Shown: positions 16,357 through 24,208, counted from the stretch's first letter. The stretch is DNA of 64,000 nt from Janthinobacterium lividum (GCF_023509035.1 NZ_CP075583.1:5518001-5582000), one strand, 5' to 3'. Notes: generated from the letters alone by a model not told the origin. Program-made: numbers and translations.

Positions 16357-16965
16357 ATGATGATGATTTTAGGCATGTTCGTCTTCAGCCTGCCCACGCT
16401 GGCGTATCACGAGCTGCAGCGACAAACGGAATGGAAGCACGCCAGCACGGCCCGCGTGGGCTTGCGCGACGCGCACCAATACGTGGGGCCCGGCGACGAC
16501 ACCATCACCCTATCGGGCTGGGTGGCACCGGAACTGACCGGCTCCCTGTATTCGCTCGATGCGCTGCGCATGATGGCCGACACCGGTAAATCGTGGATTC
16601 TGATCCAGGGCACGGGCCGCATTCTCGGCTCCTACCGCATTACCAGCATGACGGAAGGCCGCACCATCCTGGACGGCAGCGGTGGCGCGCGCCGCGTCGA
16701 ATTCTCAATTGCGCTCAAGCGCGACGACGACGGCGTGCTGGCCATGGTGGGCCTGGGCGACATCGGCGACCTGAAAAACATGCTCAGCATCGACGGCATG
16801 ACCAGCAGCATTGCCGGCGCGGCCAGGAATGCCGTAGGCAGCGTGGTGGGCAATGTGGTCGGCGGCATCACCTCAAAATACGGCGGCGTGGTCAGCGAGA
16901 TGAAAGACAAGATCGGCAGCAGCATCAGCGGCGCCATCGGCAGCGCGGCGGACAAGTTCAAATGA
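16357..16965 (+). CDS. U: Tail terminator-like protein gpU
   Basis: A 202-residue protein starting MMMILGMFVFSLPTLAYHEL, very close to the start of P2 gpU, followed by YVGPGDDTITLSGWVAPELT, the core family motif. The C-terminal ~50 residues are Gly/Ser/Ala-rich (SIAGAARNAVGSVVGNVVGG) and longer than in P2 (159 residues). gpU is needed for tail completion. The stop overlaps the D start (ATGA). Confidence 0.9.
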   Translation: MMMILGMFVFSLPTLAYHELQRQTEWKHASTARVGLRDAHQYVGPGDDTITLSGWVAPELTGSLYSLDALRMMADTGKSWILIQGTGRILGSYRITSMTEGRTILDGSGGARRVEFSIALKRDDDGVLAMVGLGDIGDLKNMLSIDGMTSSIAGAARNAVGSVVGNVVGGITSKYGGVVSEMKDKIGSSISGAIGSAADKFK

Positions 16966-18233
16966 GCGAGCACATCCCCGCTTTCAAGGTCAGCATCGAG
17001 GACAAGGATTTGACGGCCATCGTGTCGCCGCGGCTGATTAATCTGACCTTGACCCTGTGCCGTGGCGACGAGAGTGACCAGCTCGATATTGCACTGGATG
17101 ACAGCGACGGCAAGCTGGCCCTGCCGCCGCGCGGCGCGCAGATCGCCCTGGCGCTGGGCTGGCAAGCGTCCGGCCTGGTGGACATGGGGAAGTTCACCGT
17201 GGACGAGGTGGAGCACAGCGGCGCGCCCGACACCATCACCCTGCGCGCCAGGTCGGCCAACCTGATCGACACGTTCAAACAGCAGCAGGAGCACAGCTTT
17301 CACAAGACCACCCTGGGTGCCATCATCGAGGCCATCGCCTTTCGCAACGAGCTGGCGTCGGGCGTGTCGGCGCGCCTGCGCGATACCGCCGTCGAGCACG
17401 TCGACCAGACCCACGAAAGCGATGCGTCCTTCCTGCGCCGGCTGGGCAGGAAATACGACGCGGTGGCCACCATCAAGAATGACACTTTGCTCTTCATTCC
17501 CATCAACCAGAGCCGCACCGCCAGCGGCAAGGCGCTGCCCGTCATCCCCATCACGCGCGCCCTGGGCGACGGCCACCGCTACCACAGCGCCGAAAGCGAC
17601 GCCTACACGGGCGTGCGCGCCTTCTGGCATGACGAGCGCTACGCGCGCCGCCGCAGCGTGGTGGCGGGCGTGCCCGGCAATAGCAAGCGCCTGCGCACCA
17701 CCTTCGCCAACGAAACGGACGCGCGCGCGGCGGCCGTGGCCGAATGGCAGCGTATCCTGCGCGGCCTGGCCACCTTTGAAATGAGCCTAGCCCTGGGCAA
17801 CCCGGCCGTGTTCCCGCAATCGCCCGTCACCGTGACAGGATTCAAGCCCGAGATCGACGCGACCGAATGGCTATCGGTCAAGGTCACGCACAGCCTGGGC
17901 GGCTGCGGCTTTACCACGCGGGTGGAATTTGAAACGAAGACGGAAGCGGTCGAGGCAGAACGCGAGGACGAGAAAGACCCGGACGAAGGAATCACGGGCG
18001 TGGTGGCCAAGTGGAAGGACGTGGCGAGGAAAAAGAAACAGACAGGCCAGGAAAGGGCGGGATCAGCGGGTAATCTCAAAACGTTAGAGCACCTCTATAC
18101 GACCAAGCAGAATGCAGAAAGCGCCGTCAAAAAGGCATGGAACCACATTGTGGAAGTACGAGATATCATCCGCGAAAACAGCGAGGAGCCTTGGAAACCT
18201 CCGCAAATAGCAGTCGGCGTAGAAGGAGCATGA
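16962..18233 (+). CDS. D: Late control protein gpD (tail hub)
   Basis: A 423-residue protein. Family motifs include LTLCRGDESDQLDIALDDSD, ADTGKF-like VDMGKFTVDEVEHSGAPDTI, and the C-terminal LSVKVTHSLGGCGFTTRVEF. gpD forms the baseplate hub with V and T, resembling T4 gp27. The final segment (LKTLEHLYTTKQNAESAVKK) is the usual C-terminal tail of long gpD proteins. This is the last structural gene; GC content drops directly afterwards, where the minus-strand array begins. Confidence 0.93.
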   Translation: MSEHIPAFKVSIEDKDLTAIVSPRLINLTLTLCRGDESDQLDIALDDSDGKLALPPRGAQIALALGWQASGLVDMGKFTVDEVEHSGAPDTITLRARSANLIDTFKQQQEHSFHKTTLGAIIEAIAFRNELASGVSARLRDTAVEHVDQTHESDASFLRRLGRKYDAVATIKNDTLLFIPINQSRTASGKALPVIPITRALGDGHRYHSAESDAYTGVRAFWHDERYARRRSVVAGVPGNSKRLRTTFANETDARAAAVAEWQRILRGLATFEMSLALGNPAVFPQSPVTVTGFKPEIDATEWLSVKVTHSLGGCGFTTRVEFETKTEAVEAEREDEKDPDEGITGVVAKWKDVARKKKQTGQERAGSAGNLKTLEHLYTTKQNAESAVKKAWNHIVEVRDIIRENSEEPWKPPQIAVGVEGA

Positions 18234-18244
18234 CCGCGCGCCAA

Positions 18245-18493
18245 TTACATCCGCTCAGCGACTACTTTCATCCATACAGTCCACGATTGATAAATTCCCA
18301 TATGGAAAACTCTTATTTGAACATACCAATCCAAATCTTTACTACTGCAATTAGAGAAGAAATAAAACCAATACAAACCAAAAAAAAACCCAAAAGAATC
18401 CGACAAATATTTCATAACAAAAAAACCCAACACACCCAGAAAAACCCCTAAAAAACCAATCTTATTTCCGCTATTTTTTCTCTCATTCACCAT
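18245..18493 (-). CDS. Possible small membrane protein at the distal end of the array
   Basis: An 82-residue minus-strand frame starting MVNERKNSGNKIGFLGVFLG, with two hydrophobic stretches (GFLGVFLGVLGFFVM and FGFFFGLYWFYFF). AAGGG lies 9 bases before the ATG. The region is AT-rich with long A-runs on the plus strand, so the Phe/Leu content partly reflects base composition. In favour: it has the same strand and spacing as the other array genes, and its stop falls at a second copy of the 'ATTACATCCGCTCAGCG' segment. An opposing plus-strand frame (Lys/Asn/Pro-rich) is less convincing. Unrecognised; may be non-coding. Confidence 0.35.
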   Translation of the reverse strand: MVNERKNSGNKIGFLGVFLGVLGFFVMKYLSDSFGFFFGLYWFYFFSNCSSKDLDWYVQIRVFHMGIYQSWTVWMKVVAERM

Positions 18494-18659
18494 AATGCAG
18501 ACCCTTACGAAAAATACTATCAATTCCTAAAAAATTTTTAACTATTCTACGAATGGAAAGTTCCAGAATGTCGTATTACCGGACCTGACACCGAAGCTGT
18601 TAGTGGGCGCCATTACATCCGCTCAGCGGCTGCTTTCGCCCCATTGCGGACATTGATAC

Positions 18660-19064
18660 TTAAATTTTATGAGTGTTCGAACGGTCGTCCAGTTCATTGT
18701 TCCGTACAACTGGACGAACGAGATAGGCTGTAATGCCGACGGTAAGGCCAGCAGCGATTGCACCTAGCGCTGTGCGAGTCGGCGCATCCAGAAACATTAT
18801 GTAGGGCACACCGCACCCGGCAATACAGGTGGCCAGCAGCAGCAGAGAATCATATTTGCGCAAGAGTATGAGCAATGGCAGGCCCACCAGTGCCAAACCC
18901 GCAAATGACATCGGAACAGCGAGTAGTACGGAAAAAAGAAGTCCGACCCCGACATCAGACGCGATACCTGCATCGGAGCTTCCGATACCTGCCAATGTGA
19001 CTGCTGGGATACTCGACAGCGGCGCCAAAAACAAGGATTTCATAGGGAAGGGTTTGATCTTCAT
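18660..19064 (-). CDS. Putative polytopic membrane protein of unknown function
   Basis: A 134-residue protein starting MKIKPFPMKSLFLAPLSSIP. Four hydrophobic segments can be seen: LFLAPLSSIPAVTLAGI, GVGLLFSVLLAVPMSFAGLALVGL, LLLLATCIAGCGVPYIMFL and ALGAIAAGLTVGITAYLV. A good AGGAAG precedes the ATG by 4 bases. The frame stays open upstream, but those codons belong to the repeat copy at 19084-19125. No family recognised. In an array of small accessory genes, an immunity or membrane-sensor role is possible but unsupported. Confidence 0.6.
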   Translation of the reverse strand: MKIKPFPMKSLFLAPLSSIPAVTLAGIGSSDAGIASDVGVGLLFSVLLAVPMSFAGLALVGLPLLILLRKYDSLLLLATCIAGCGVPYIMFLDAPTRTALGAIAAGLTVGITAYLVRPVVRNNELDDRSNTHKI

Positions 19065-19130
19065 GGGTCTTCCTGTGGTTTTTTGTCTGCTTCTGGCCGG
19101 TTGCCGTCCTTGGCAGGTTTCAGCCAAGAC

Positions 19131-19457
19131 TCAACTACCCGAAGCTCTGATGGCCATAGGCTCCGGCCAGGTTAGTACCGGAGTAAAATCGAACTTCCAA
19201 ACGTCGACTTCGAACGGCAAACCACTTTCGTCGAGGTTCAGAATCGCCGAAACCAAGACGCCGTCAGTATCTTCAAATTCACATGCAGCAATAGTTGCAC
19301 CATATCGCCTGGCATTAGCTTCGGAAGCAAATTTCAAAGACCCCATTCCGCCGTCATCCATCGAACTGACCAACAGCTCAGCTGGATTTTCCAAGCGTCC
19401 TGAAGCGCGAAACAAGAAATCGATAACCGGCAGTTCATGTGGATAAATTAGTCTCAT
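19131..19457 (-). CDS. Small soluble protein resembling the DUF6984 group
   Basis: A 108-residue protein. The middle reads SMDDGGMGSLKFASEANARR, then DTDGVLVSAILNLDESGLPF and VDVWKFDFTPVLTWP. The DGGMGSL, DxDGV and WKxDFxP elements are what I recall of DUF6984, a domain of unknown function common among small accessory and immunity-like genes; this is recall, not a search. Its stop lies 6 bases from a repeat copy, and another copy lies 23 bases upstream of its ATG, so it is a complete gene-plus-repeat unit. Confidence 0.65.
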   Translation of the reverse strand: MRLIYPHELPVIDFLFRASGRLENPAELLVSSMDDGGMGSLKFASEANARRYGATIAACEFEDTDGVLVSAILNLDESGLPFEVDVWKFDFTPVLTWPEPMAIRASGS

Positions 19458-19591
19458 AGCATCACGTAGAAATATTCAGCGGCCGCTCTTGGCCGGATGC
19501 CGTCGTTGGCTGCTTGCGCCCCAAAACGGTCACTCGTGTTTGCCTGGGGCGGCGTCAGTTAGAAGCATGTTTGGCAAGTCGGGGCGATCAT

Positions 19592-20059
19592 CTAATTGAA
19601 CCCTGGACAGGCATGACTGTCCCCTATTCTTTGACTCCGCTTTAACGATTCTTTAGCAATCGCCTCTCGCAGCATACCAAGTTGAGCTCGGAGAAATTGA
19701 TCTATTATGCCTTCCATAGAATCACTTTTTGTAAGGTAAAACAGCGTAGAACTTGACGAAACCAATCGGCAAATCCCTGCGAAACCTAGAGCATCCATCT
19801 CAACAGGGTCGAGATTCAAAGTGATAAGAGTGACAGTTTGCTCCCGAATTGCCTTAAGCACTCTGCGACTTGTATCGATATCCGCGTTGCGAGTTGACTC
19901 GAAATAAAGGTTGATAAGCCCCCCGGTGGTCGCTGCGACTGCCGAGGCGGTTGAAACACTACGAGCTGCTTCTGATCTCTGCTCCAATGCATAGCATGAA
20001 GTGAATCCCACGACCGCGCCCAGTATTGCCGTTGCGACTAGTTTTTTATTCGTAATCAT
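19592..20059 (-). CDS. Membrane-anchored protein of unknown function
   Basis: A 155-residue protein starting MITNKKLVATAILGAVVGFT with one N-terminal hydrophobic segment that is either a signal peptide or an anchor. The Cys at the end (FTSC) does not fit a lipobox well. The remainder is mixed helix (EATRRVLKA-like TSRRVLKAIREQTVTLITLN). The frame continues upstream into the repeat copy at 20098-20148, which I exclude. The ribosome site is weak. No family recognised. Confidence 0.55.
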   Translation of the reverse strand: MITNKKLVATAILGAVVGFTSCYALEQRSEAARSVSTASAVAATTGGLINLYFESTRNADIDTSRRVLKAIREQTVTLITLNLDPVEMDALGFAGICRLVSSSSTLFYLTKSDSMEGIIDQFLRAQLGMLREAIAKESLKRSQRIGDSHACPGFN

Positions 20060-20097
20060 GAGTTTATTAAAATTTCCGAGGGCATACCGTTTGCAAC

Positions 20098-20148
20098 GGC
20101 GGCTTCTGGCTGACGTCCGTCGTTGGCAGGTTCCGCCCCAAAGCGGCC
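20098..20148 (-). repeat. Well-conserved copy of the 51-bp array repeat
   Basis: A full-length copy with both outer arms, GGCGGCTT and AAGCGGCC, and the conserved centre CGTCGTTGGCAGG. It lies 20 bases after the stop of the gene at 20169-20570 and 38 bases before the start of the gene at 19592-20059. Confidence 0.85.
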
Positions 20149-20168
20149 GGTCAGCCACAGGGTCAAAT

Positions 20169-20570
20169 TTACGACAGGTCCACTTCGACTGAGTACTGAT
20201 GGGAGCACGAGGCGCTCAAGAATTCATTCCATGCAACCACCGCTTGACGGAATTCCGTCAAGCTGAAAAGACCATCTGCCGTGGCTTCATCCTCAATTAA
20301 AATGGTAACTTGCGCACCTTGATCGGTAAAATTTACTTCGGTGTCGTTAAGCCCGAATGCCGTTTCTTTCGACTGCCCAGCTTGGACTGCATCCAGCAGT
20401 GCGAGAGCGTTCGCACAATCTTCCGGGGCGTGCATTGTCATGAAAAGAGCCGAGCAGAGATATCGATCATAGCGGTCACCGCCCTCAACAACACAAGTTG
20501 GAAACTGATGCCAGACCTGCCCGATGATGGGGTGCATGCCGCCATCCATACACTTGAATATTAAGATCAT
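20169..20570 (-). CDS. Small acidic soluble protein of unknown function
   Basis: A 133-residue protein starting MILIFKCMDGGMHPIIGQVW. Two later in-frame ATGs (20549, 20537) are alternative starts, none with a clear ribosome site. It is acidic and has no membrane segment (NDTEVNFTDQGAQVTILIED). Size, acidity and isolation between repeats are typical of immunity proteins, but I recognise no family. The repeat at 20652-20702 lies 81 bases upstream. Confidence 0.55.
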   Translation of the reverse strand: MILIFKCMDGGMHPIIGQVWHQFPTCVVEGGDRYDRYLCSALFMTMHAPEDCANALALLDAVQAGQSKETAFGLNDTEVNFTDQGAQVTILIEDEATADGLFSLTEFRQAVVAWNEFLSASCSHQYSVEVDLS

Positions 20571-20742
20571 CTGTTGTACTGAGAATGTTTTTTCGTGACT
20601 TTTTTGATGGGACGTCTACTTTCAGTCGGGAGTTCTTGCCCGCTACCCTGACGGCAGCTTTTGGCCGATTGCCGTCATCGACAGACTCCGTGCTAAAGCA
20701 AACGCTTTGAATGAAAAAGATCAAAACCCACCACTGAGGAAT

Positions 20743-21120
20743 TCAGATGCTTAAATCCAGGCGACTGATTTCGAAATCGACGTGACCGACGCATAATGCA
20801 CCCATGTCGATAAAAAATCCTTGTACCTCGACCAGACCGTCCCCGTGATCGAGTACACGCCCCCGCCCACGATACGCGTAATGACCGGTACGTTCAATCC
20901 ACTCCGTAGACAATGCCTCTTTTTCGCTTTCTGGCCAGTCAGTCAGGTACGTGGCGTGGACATCTGCATCCAGAACCGATAAGCGATTTTCGATAACGTC
21001 GCCTGCTGTTAAGCTGCAAGGATGACAAAACACGACGAGTTCACCTTGCTCGCTGCGCAGAGTAACTGACGCGGCTTCTTCATCTGGCGGATCGACCAAA
21101 ACTACAGTGAGCTTGTCCAT
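20743..21120 (-). CDS. Small acidic soluble protein of unknown function
   Basis: A 125-residue protein starting MDKLTVVLVDPPDEEAASVT. Strongly acidic, predicted mainly beta, with segments GRVLDHGDGLVEVQGFFIDM and GHVDFEISRLDLSI. AAGG lies 11 bases before the ATG. It is flanked by repeat copies at 20652-20702 and 21163-21266. No family recognised; the profile suits an immunity or anti-toxin-like protein, which is only a guess. Confidence 0.6.
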   Translation of the reverse strand: MDKLTVVLVDPPDEEAASVTLRSEQGELVVFCHPCSLTAGDVIENRLSVLDADVHATYLTDWPESEKEALSTEWIERTGHYAYRGRGRVLDHGDGLVEVQGFFIDMGALCVGHVDFEISRLDLSI

Positions 21121-21275
21121 TTTTCAGGTTACCTTGTATATTTTAAGGATGAGATAGAAGGAAGGCCGCTTCTGGCCGAACCCGGCCGCTCGCCTCAGCA
21201 TATCAGATTGCCAAACGGAAAATTCCTTAGGCTCGCTCGATAGGCTGCATCCGCCCCAAAGCAGACGTGATCGCG

Positions 21276-21677
21276 TCACCACCATTTGCCGAACTGGTTG
21301 AGCGCTGAATACAGCGCAAGCATTGACCCGGCATTGATCTTCAGACGAATTGCGATGCAGTCGCCATCTTGTGACTGCCTTTCCGAACGAGGATTGATCG
21401 TTAGATACTCCTGAGATGAATGCCGTTCGAAGTGAAGTACTGGGTACTCGCTCATGTCATTCAGTCCTGCGTCACGGCCGTCACGGAGTTCACTTTCGAA
21501 TTGAATGAGGGCTTCGTACTCAAACCAACGGTGCTCGGCAGTCCAGTTGCAACTCTGGCTTCCACTTGAATACTCAACTTCAAGCCGGACCTGGACGCCA
21601 ATATCTATCGGGTCTACTTCTGCAAACCAAAGCTGGAACTTGAGTGGTCCTTCAGCGAAAGCTACGTCGGCAGCCAT
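21276..21677 (-). CDS. Small soluble protein of unknown function
   Basis: A 133-residue protein starting MAADVAFAEGPLKFQLWFAE, with a good AGGA six bases before the ATG. Beta-rich and acidic (VRLEVEYSSGSQSCNWTAEH), ending LYSALNQFGKWW. Flanked by repeat copies at 21163-21266 and 21720-21770. The general pattern recalls WapI-type and similar immunity proteins, but I cannot assign it. Confidence 0.62.
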   Translation of the reverse strand: MAADVAFAEGPLKFQLWFAEVDPIDIGVQVRLEVEYSSGSQSCNWTAEHRWFEYEALIQFESELRDGRDAGLNDMSEYPVLHFERHSSQEYLTINPRSERQSQDGDCIAIRLKINAGSMLALYSALNQFGKWW

Positions 21678-21719
21678 CTGAATCCTTTCTTGGGTGTGCT
21701 AATCTCGGGCTATCGCAGT

Positions 21720-21770
21720 GGCCGCCTCTGGCCGGTTGCCGTCGTTGGCAGGTTACGCCCCATAGCGGAC
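21720..21770 (-). repeat. Well-conserved copy of the 51-bp array repeat
   Basis: A full-length copy, exactly 51 bp, between the stop of the gene at 21775 and the start of the gene at 21677. The copies at 22123-22173 and 19481-19531 have the same length. Confidence 0.85.
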
Positions 21771-21774
21771 AGCC

Positions 21775-22074
21775 CTAATTCGTGTCAAACGCCAACTCTT
21801 CGAAGTCTTGGAGTAAATGTGCACCGCAAATAGCTTCACCACTCTGATAGGCCTTGAGAGAATCATCCAATATTCGCTGTAGCGCTTGCATCTTTTCTGC
21901 TGCGACAGTCCCAACCAAATATTTCAAGCCTTGATGCAGCTCTTCGAATGCAGTTGCCAAGTTCATTTGTTCTTCTGGGTGTAGAAAATCAAATTCGCGA
22001 AATTTATTCGGTGCGCTAACTATTACAACAGATAGAAAATTTAAATAGTCCTGGGAGTTATTTATTCGTTTCAT
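21775..22074 (-). CDS. Small helical protein of unknown function
   Basis: A 99-residue protein starting MKRINNSQDYLNFLSVVIVS. Mostly helical: HPEEQMNLATAFEELHQGLK and EKMQALQRILDDSLKAYQSG. The open frame extends upstream through the repeat copy at 22123-22173, which I exclude because the same residues appear upstream of other array genes. The ribosome site is weak. The stop is 4 bases from the next repeat copy. No family recognised. Confidence 0.55.
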   Translation of the reverse strand: MKRINNSQDYLNFLSVVIVSAPNKFREFDFLHPEEQMNLATAFEELHQGLKYLVGTVAAEKMQALQRILDDSLKAYQSGEAICGAHLLQDFEELAFDTN

Positions 22075-22181
22075 TTTTTTGTTCGTATAGTTGTACCAAG
22101 TAAGACGTGTCCAGCGTCCAGAGGCTGCTTCTGGCCGGTTGCCGTCATTGGCAGGTTCCGCCCCATTGCGGACGTTGGCCA

Positions 22182-22640
22182 CTATTGAGGATCATCGTGT
22201 ATATGCCACGATTTAGCCTGAGATACATAGGTTAGAAACGGGTTTTGCTCGCAATTTTCAGGGGTGATGTCCGCAGGAAGTTCTAGAGTCTCAGCCAGGT
22301 TTTCGACGAATGACAGGACTTGCTCATGCTGCAAGAGTCCAGTAACTTCCTTCGGTGAGATATCGAGTTCTAACTGCTCGGGGATGAAGAAATGACAGCA
22401 GATTACAACCGGGCCATCCAACAGAATCGACAACAAATGCGAACCTTCACGATTCGCCAGAACGCTGCGCGATCCCGGAAATGGCAGCGCAGCCCCAGCA
22501 AAGCTGTACGTGCATTCGTATTGGTTGAGCAGTCGGTCGAAGCGATCCCAGTGGATAGCTTCAGTATTCCGCACGTAGACGTCTCGAAGCGATCCATCTC
22601 GTTGCCATAGTCCTGCTATATCGTTGAAGTTCGGTCTCAT
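22182..22640 (-). CDS. Soluble protein of unknown function
   Basis: A 152-residue protein starting MRPNFNDIAGLWQRDGSLRD. The N-terminal half (GLWQRDGSLRDVYVRNTEAI) looks like a small beta domain, and the middle carries LLSILLDGPVVICCHFFIPE. I think similar proteins occur among unassigned immunity-like genes but cannot name the family. This is the one array gene not preceded by a repeat copy: the next gene ends 8 bases upstream, so the two probably form one unit. Confidence 0.6.
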   Translation of the reverse strand: MRPNFNDIAGLWQRDGSLRDVYVRNTEAIHWDRFDRLLNQYECTYSFAGAALPFPGSRSVLANREGSHLLSILLDGPVVICCHFFIPEQLELDISPKEVTGLLQHEQVLSFVENLAETLELPADITPENCEQNPFLTYVSQAKSWHIHDDPQ

Positions 22641-22648
22641 GCTGGCCG

Positions 22649-22954
22649 CTAGCTGTCGAGTTGGTCCAAAAATTCAATACCACCTAAACGGTAGCCTTTT
22701 AGGATATCGAGGACTACTGTTCCGAATATCTCATGCTCAATCAAAATATTACTCTCGAATTGCCACAAAGAGCCTTGCTCGTTCGGTCTCGCGCGAGAGA
22801 CATAGCGCACATAAGCCGTACTTTCCCATTGTCCATCGCTACAGTTCTCCAGCGCGGCAGGCAGCCACTCGAACTCAGCGGCTTGCATTTTCACTGCGTC
22901 GTTCAACATCCGGGGATGAAAGCCAATAATGCGGCCAACCCTAATTTTACTCAT
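22649..22954 (-). CDS. Small protein of unknown function
   Basis: A 101-residue protein starting MSKIRVGRIIGFHPRMLNDA. Acidic, with EFEWLPAALENCSDGQWEST and a C-terminal VVLDILKGYRLGGIEFLDQL. A GGA-containing ribosome site precedes the ATG. The frame stays open upstream through the repeat copy at 22981-23038. No family recognised. Confidence 0.58.
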   Translation of the reverse strand: MSKIRVGRIIGFHPRMLNDAVKMQAAEFEWLPAALENCSDGQWESTAYVRYVSRARPNEQGSLWQFESNILIEHEIFGTVVLDILKGYRLGGIEFLDQLDS

Positions 22955-23064
22955 GCAATATTCCAGATTGATGTTCAAGCGTCGGCTCCTGGCCGGTTGC
23001 CGACGTTCATGCGCGGCAGCTTCCGCCCCGAAGCAGACGGTGGTCCACATGCATCGATTGAATT

Positions 23065-23517
23065 TCACCTTGAAATACCCAACCAGATTGGGATCATTGC
23101 AGCGTCATGGCCAGTGAGTCCGCTGACCCCATCGACAAGATACAAATTTGGACAGGTTGAATCGAAATATTCTTCTATGTCGTCCAAAATTATGTAAGGT
23201 TCGTCGGTAACTTCGTTCTCAACCAACCACGACTCAATCTCTTGTTGACGGATACCGGGTACATAGTCAGTCGTACTTTCCATGATTGGAGTAACGCCTA
23301 TGAAACGATTAGAGAAGTGCTCACCTCCATGACCTTTCAATAGTTCCACCAATTGTGCCAAAGAAAATTGCTCACGCCAGGTTGATGTGATGACTACAGA
23401 AATCTCAGGAATTTTTTCCAAGATTGTCCATAGTGATGGAGTCGCTGAAAAATGACTGCTGGTCGACGTCATCGGAAATGGATGGAGTACACCATCAAAG
23501 TCTAAGAAAAGTATCAT
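23065..23517 (-). CDS. HAD-superfamily protein (HAD_SAK-like)
   Basis: A 150-residue protein starting MILFLDFDGVLHPFPMTSTS. The DxDG nucleophile motif (D7, D9) is followed by ISVVITSTWRE (HAD motif II) and by IILDDIEEYF, the acidic metal-binding motif III. The LDFDGVLHP / TSTWR / LDD combination is typical of small HAD domains grouped with the Swiss Army Knife RNA-repair set. It is probably a phosphatase or phosphotransferase, substrate unknown. It is the array gene nearest the repressor on the same strand, and a half repeat lies 29 bases upstream. Confidence 0.7.
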   Translation of the reverse strand: MILFLDFDGVLHPFPMTSTSSHFSATPSLWTILEKIPEISVVITSTWREQFSLAQLVELLKGHGGEHFSNRFIGVTPIMESTTDYVPGIRQQEIESWLVENEVTDEPYIILDDIEEYFDSTCPNLYLVDGVSGLTGHDAAMIPIWLGISR

Positions 23518-23685
23518 TCTGTGGTCACTAAGTTGAAAGGCAGACTGTCTGCTCTTGGCCGAATCCAGCCGAAGTTGCTCAGACGTTGACTTTACGACAC
23601 CTTCACGCATCAGATCGGTATGCGTAGTATGCAGACAAAACAAGCAGCAATTACAATAAGCATAAGAAGGTGAATCAGTTGCAGA

Positions 23686-24129
23686 CTATTTTTCCTTTTT
23701 TCGTCCGCTACCGGCCACATTAAAAGTCTGCGGCCCAATGATATTCCCCACGAAATTTTGCCCAATCTTGCCGTGGGTTTCAACGTGCGGAGTATTTCCT
23801 GCGGAAGATGTTGGGGGCGTTGGCATGCGCATGCCGCCAATCATTCCAAGAACACCAGCTCGTCCACGTGCATCTAGGTTCCGGAAACCAGAAACTAACT
23901 CGCTTTCATCTGCACTAAGTACAGCAGCTAAAACGCTGCCTGTCATCACATACCAAACGTCTACGCCAATTTCTAACAGCGCGCAGAGGTAGACAGCATC
24001 GGGAGAGCGCTCATCTTTTTCATACGAAATTTGAGCGCGTTTTTTGACCCCGCCGACCGCTGCGAAGTCATCTTGATTCATGCCCAAACGTTGACGCTCT
24101 TGCTTTAATCTTTCACCAAACATGCTCAT
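23686..24129 (-). CDS. Phage repressor, Xre/HTH type
   Basis: A 147-residue protein. The N-terminal HTH reads MFGERLKQERQRLGMNQDDF then VKKRAQISYEKDERSPDAVY, a Cro/CI-type fold. The C-terminal half (NTPHVETHGKIGQNFVGNII) lacks the Ser/Lys dyad of self-cleaving repressors, so it is probably a P2 C-like, non-SOS-cleaved repressor. GTG 24135, ATG 24129 and ATG 24123 are alternative starts. It diverges from the early genes across a 79-bp interval with an operator-like palindrome. The whole array lies downstream on the same strand and could be co-expressed in the lysogen. Confidence 0.82.
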   Translation of the reverse strand: MSMFGERLKQERQRLGMNQDDFAAVGGVKKRAQISYEKDERSPDAVYLCALLEIGVDVWYVMTGSVLAAVLSADESELVSGFRNLDARGRAGVLGMIGGMRMPTPPTSSAGNTPHVETHGKIGQNFVGNIIGPQTFNVAGSGRKKEK

Positions 24130-24144
24130 ACTCACATCTTTTTC

Positions 24145-24173
24145 TTGACTAGTGCGTTTTTGGACACTATAGT
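24145..24173 (+). promoter_or_regulatory. Early promoter with operator-like palindrome in its spacer
   Basis: TTGACT (24145-24150), a 17-bp spacer and TATAGT (24168-24173) make a near-consensus sigma-70 promoter firing towards the early genes. The palindrome TAGTG-N10-CACTA (24150-24169) fills the spacer. A repressor bound there would block the promoter, so this is the probable lysis-lysogeny switch. Confidence 0.7.
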
Positions 24174-24208
24174 TACGCCATCCTGTAGCGATTACACATC
24201 ATAACATT

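Larger units (their letters stand above)
18613..23570 (-). repeat. Family of ten 51-bp intergenic repeats separating the small genes
   Basis: The plus-strand consensus begins GGCCGCTTCTGGCCGGTTGC, continues CGTCGTTGGCAGG and ends TTCCGCCCCAAAGCGGAC. Copies: 18613-18651 (partial), 19084-19125 (3' part lost), 19481-19531, 20098-20148, 20652-20702, 21163-21266 (split by ~50 bp), 21720-21770, 22123-22173, 22981-23038 and 23547-23570 (half). Outer arms (GGCCGCTT/AAGCGG) and inner arms (TGCC/GGCA) can pair. In gene orientation each copy follows a stop codon by about 5-60 bp and precedes the next start by about 20-120 bp. Only the 22640/22954 junction lacks one. Not recognised as attC, since no GTT/AAC core is present. 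Confidence 0.85.

Noticed and set aside
18137..18451. A 104-codon plus-strand frame after gene D
   Set aside because: It overlaps the end of D and then reads a poly-A-rich stretch giving a Lys/Pro/Asn-rich product; no ribosome site or family.
18613..23570. Integron gene cassettes with attC sites
   Set aside because: The gene-repeat layout is similar, but the repeats lack the GTTRRRY/RYYYAAC core sites, are uniform 51-mers, and there is no intI in the window.
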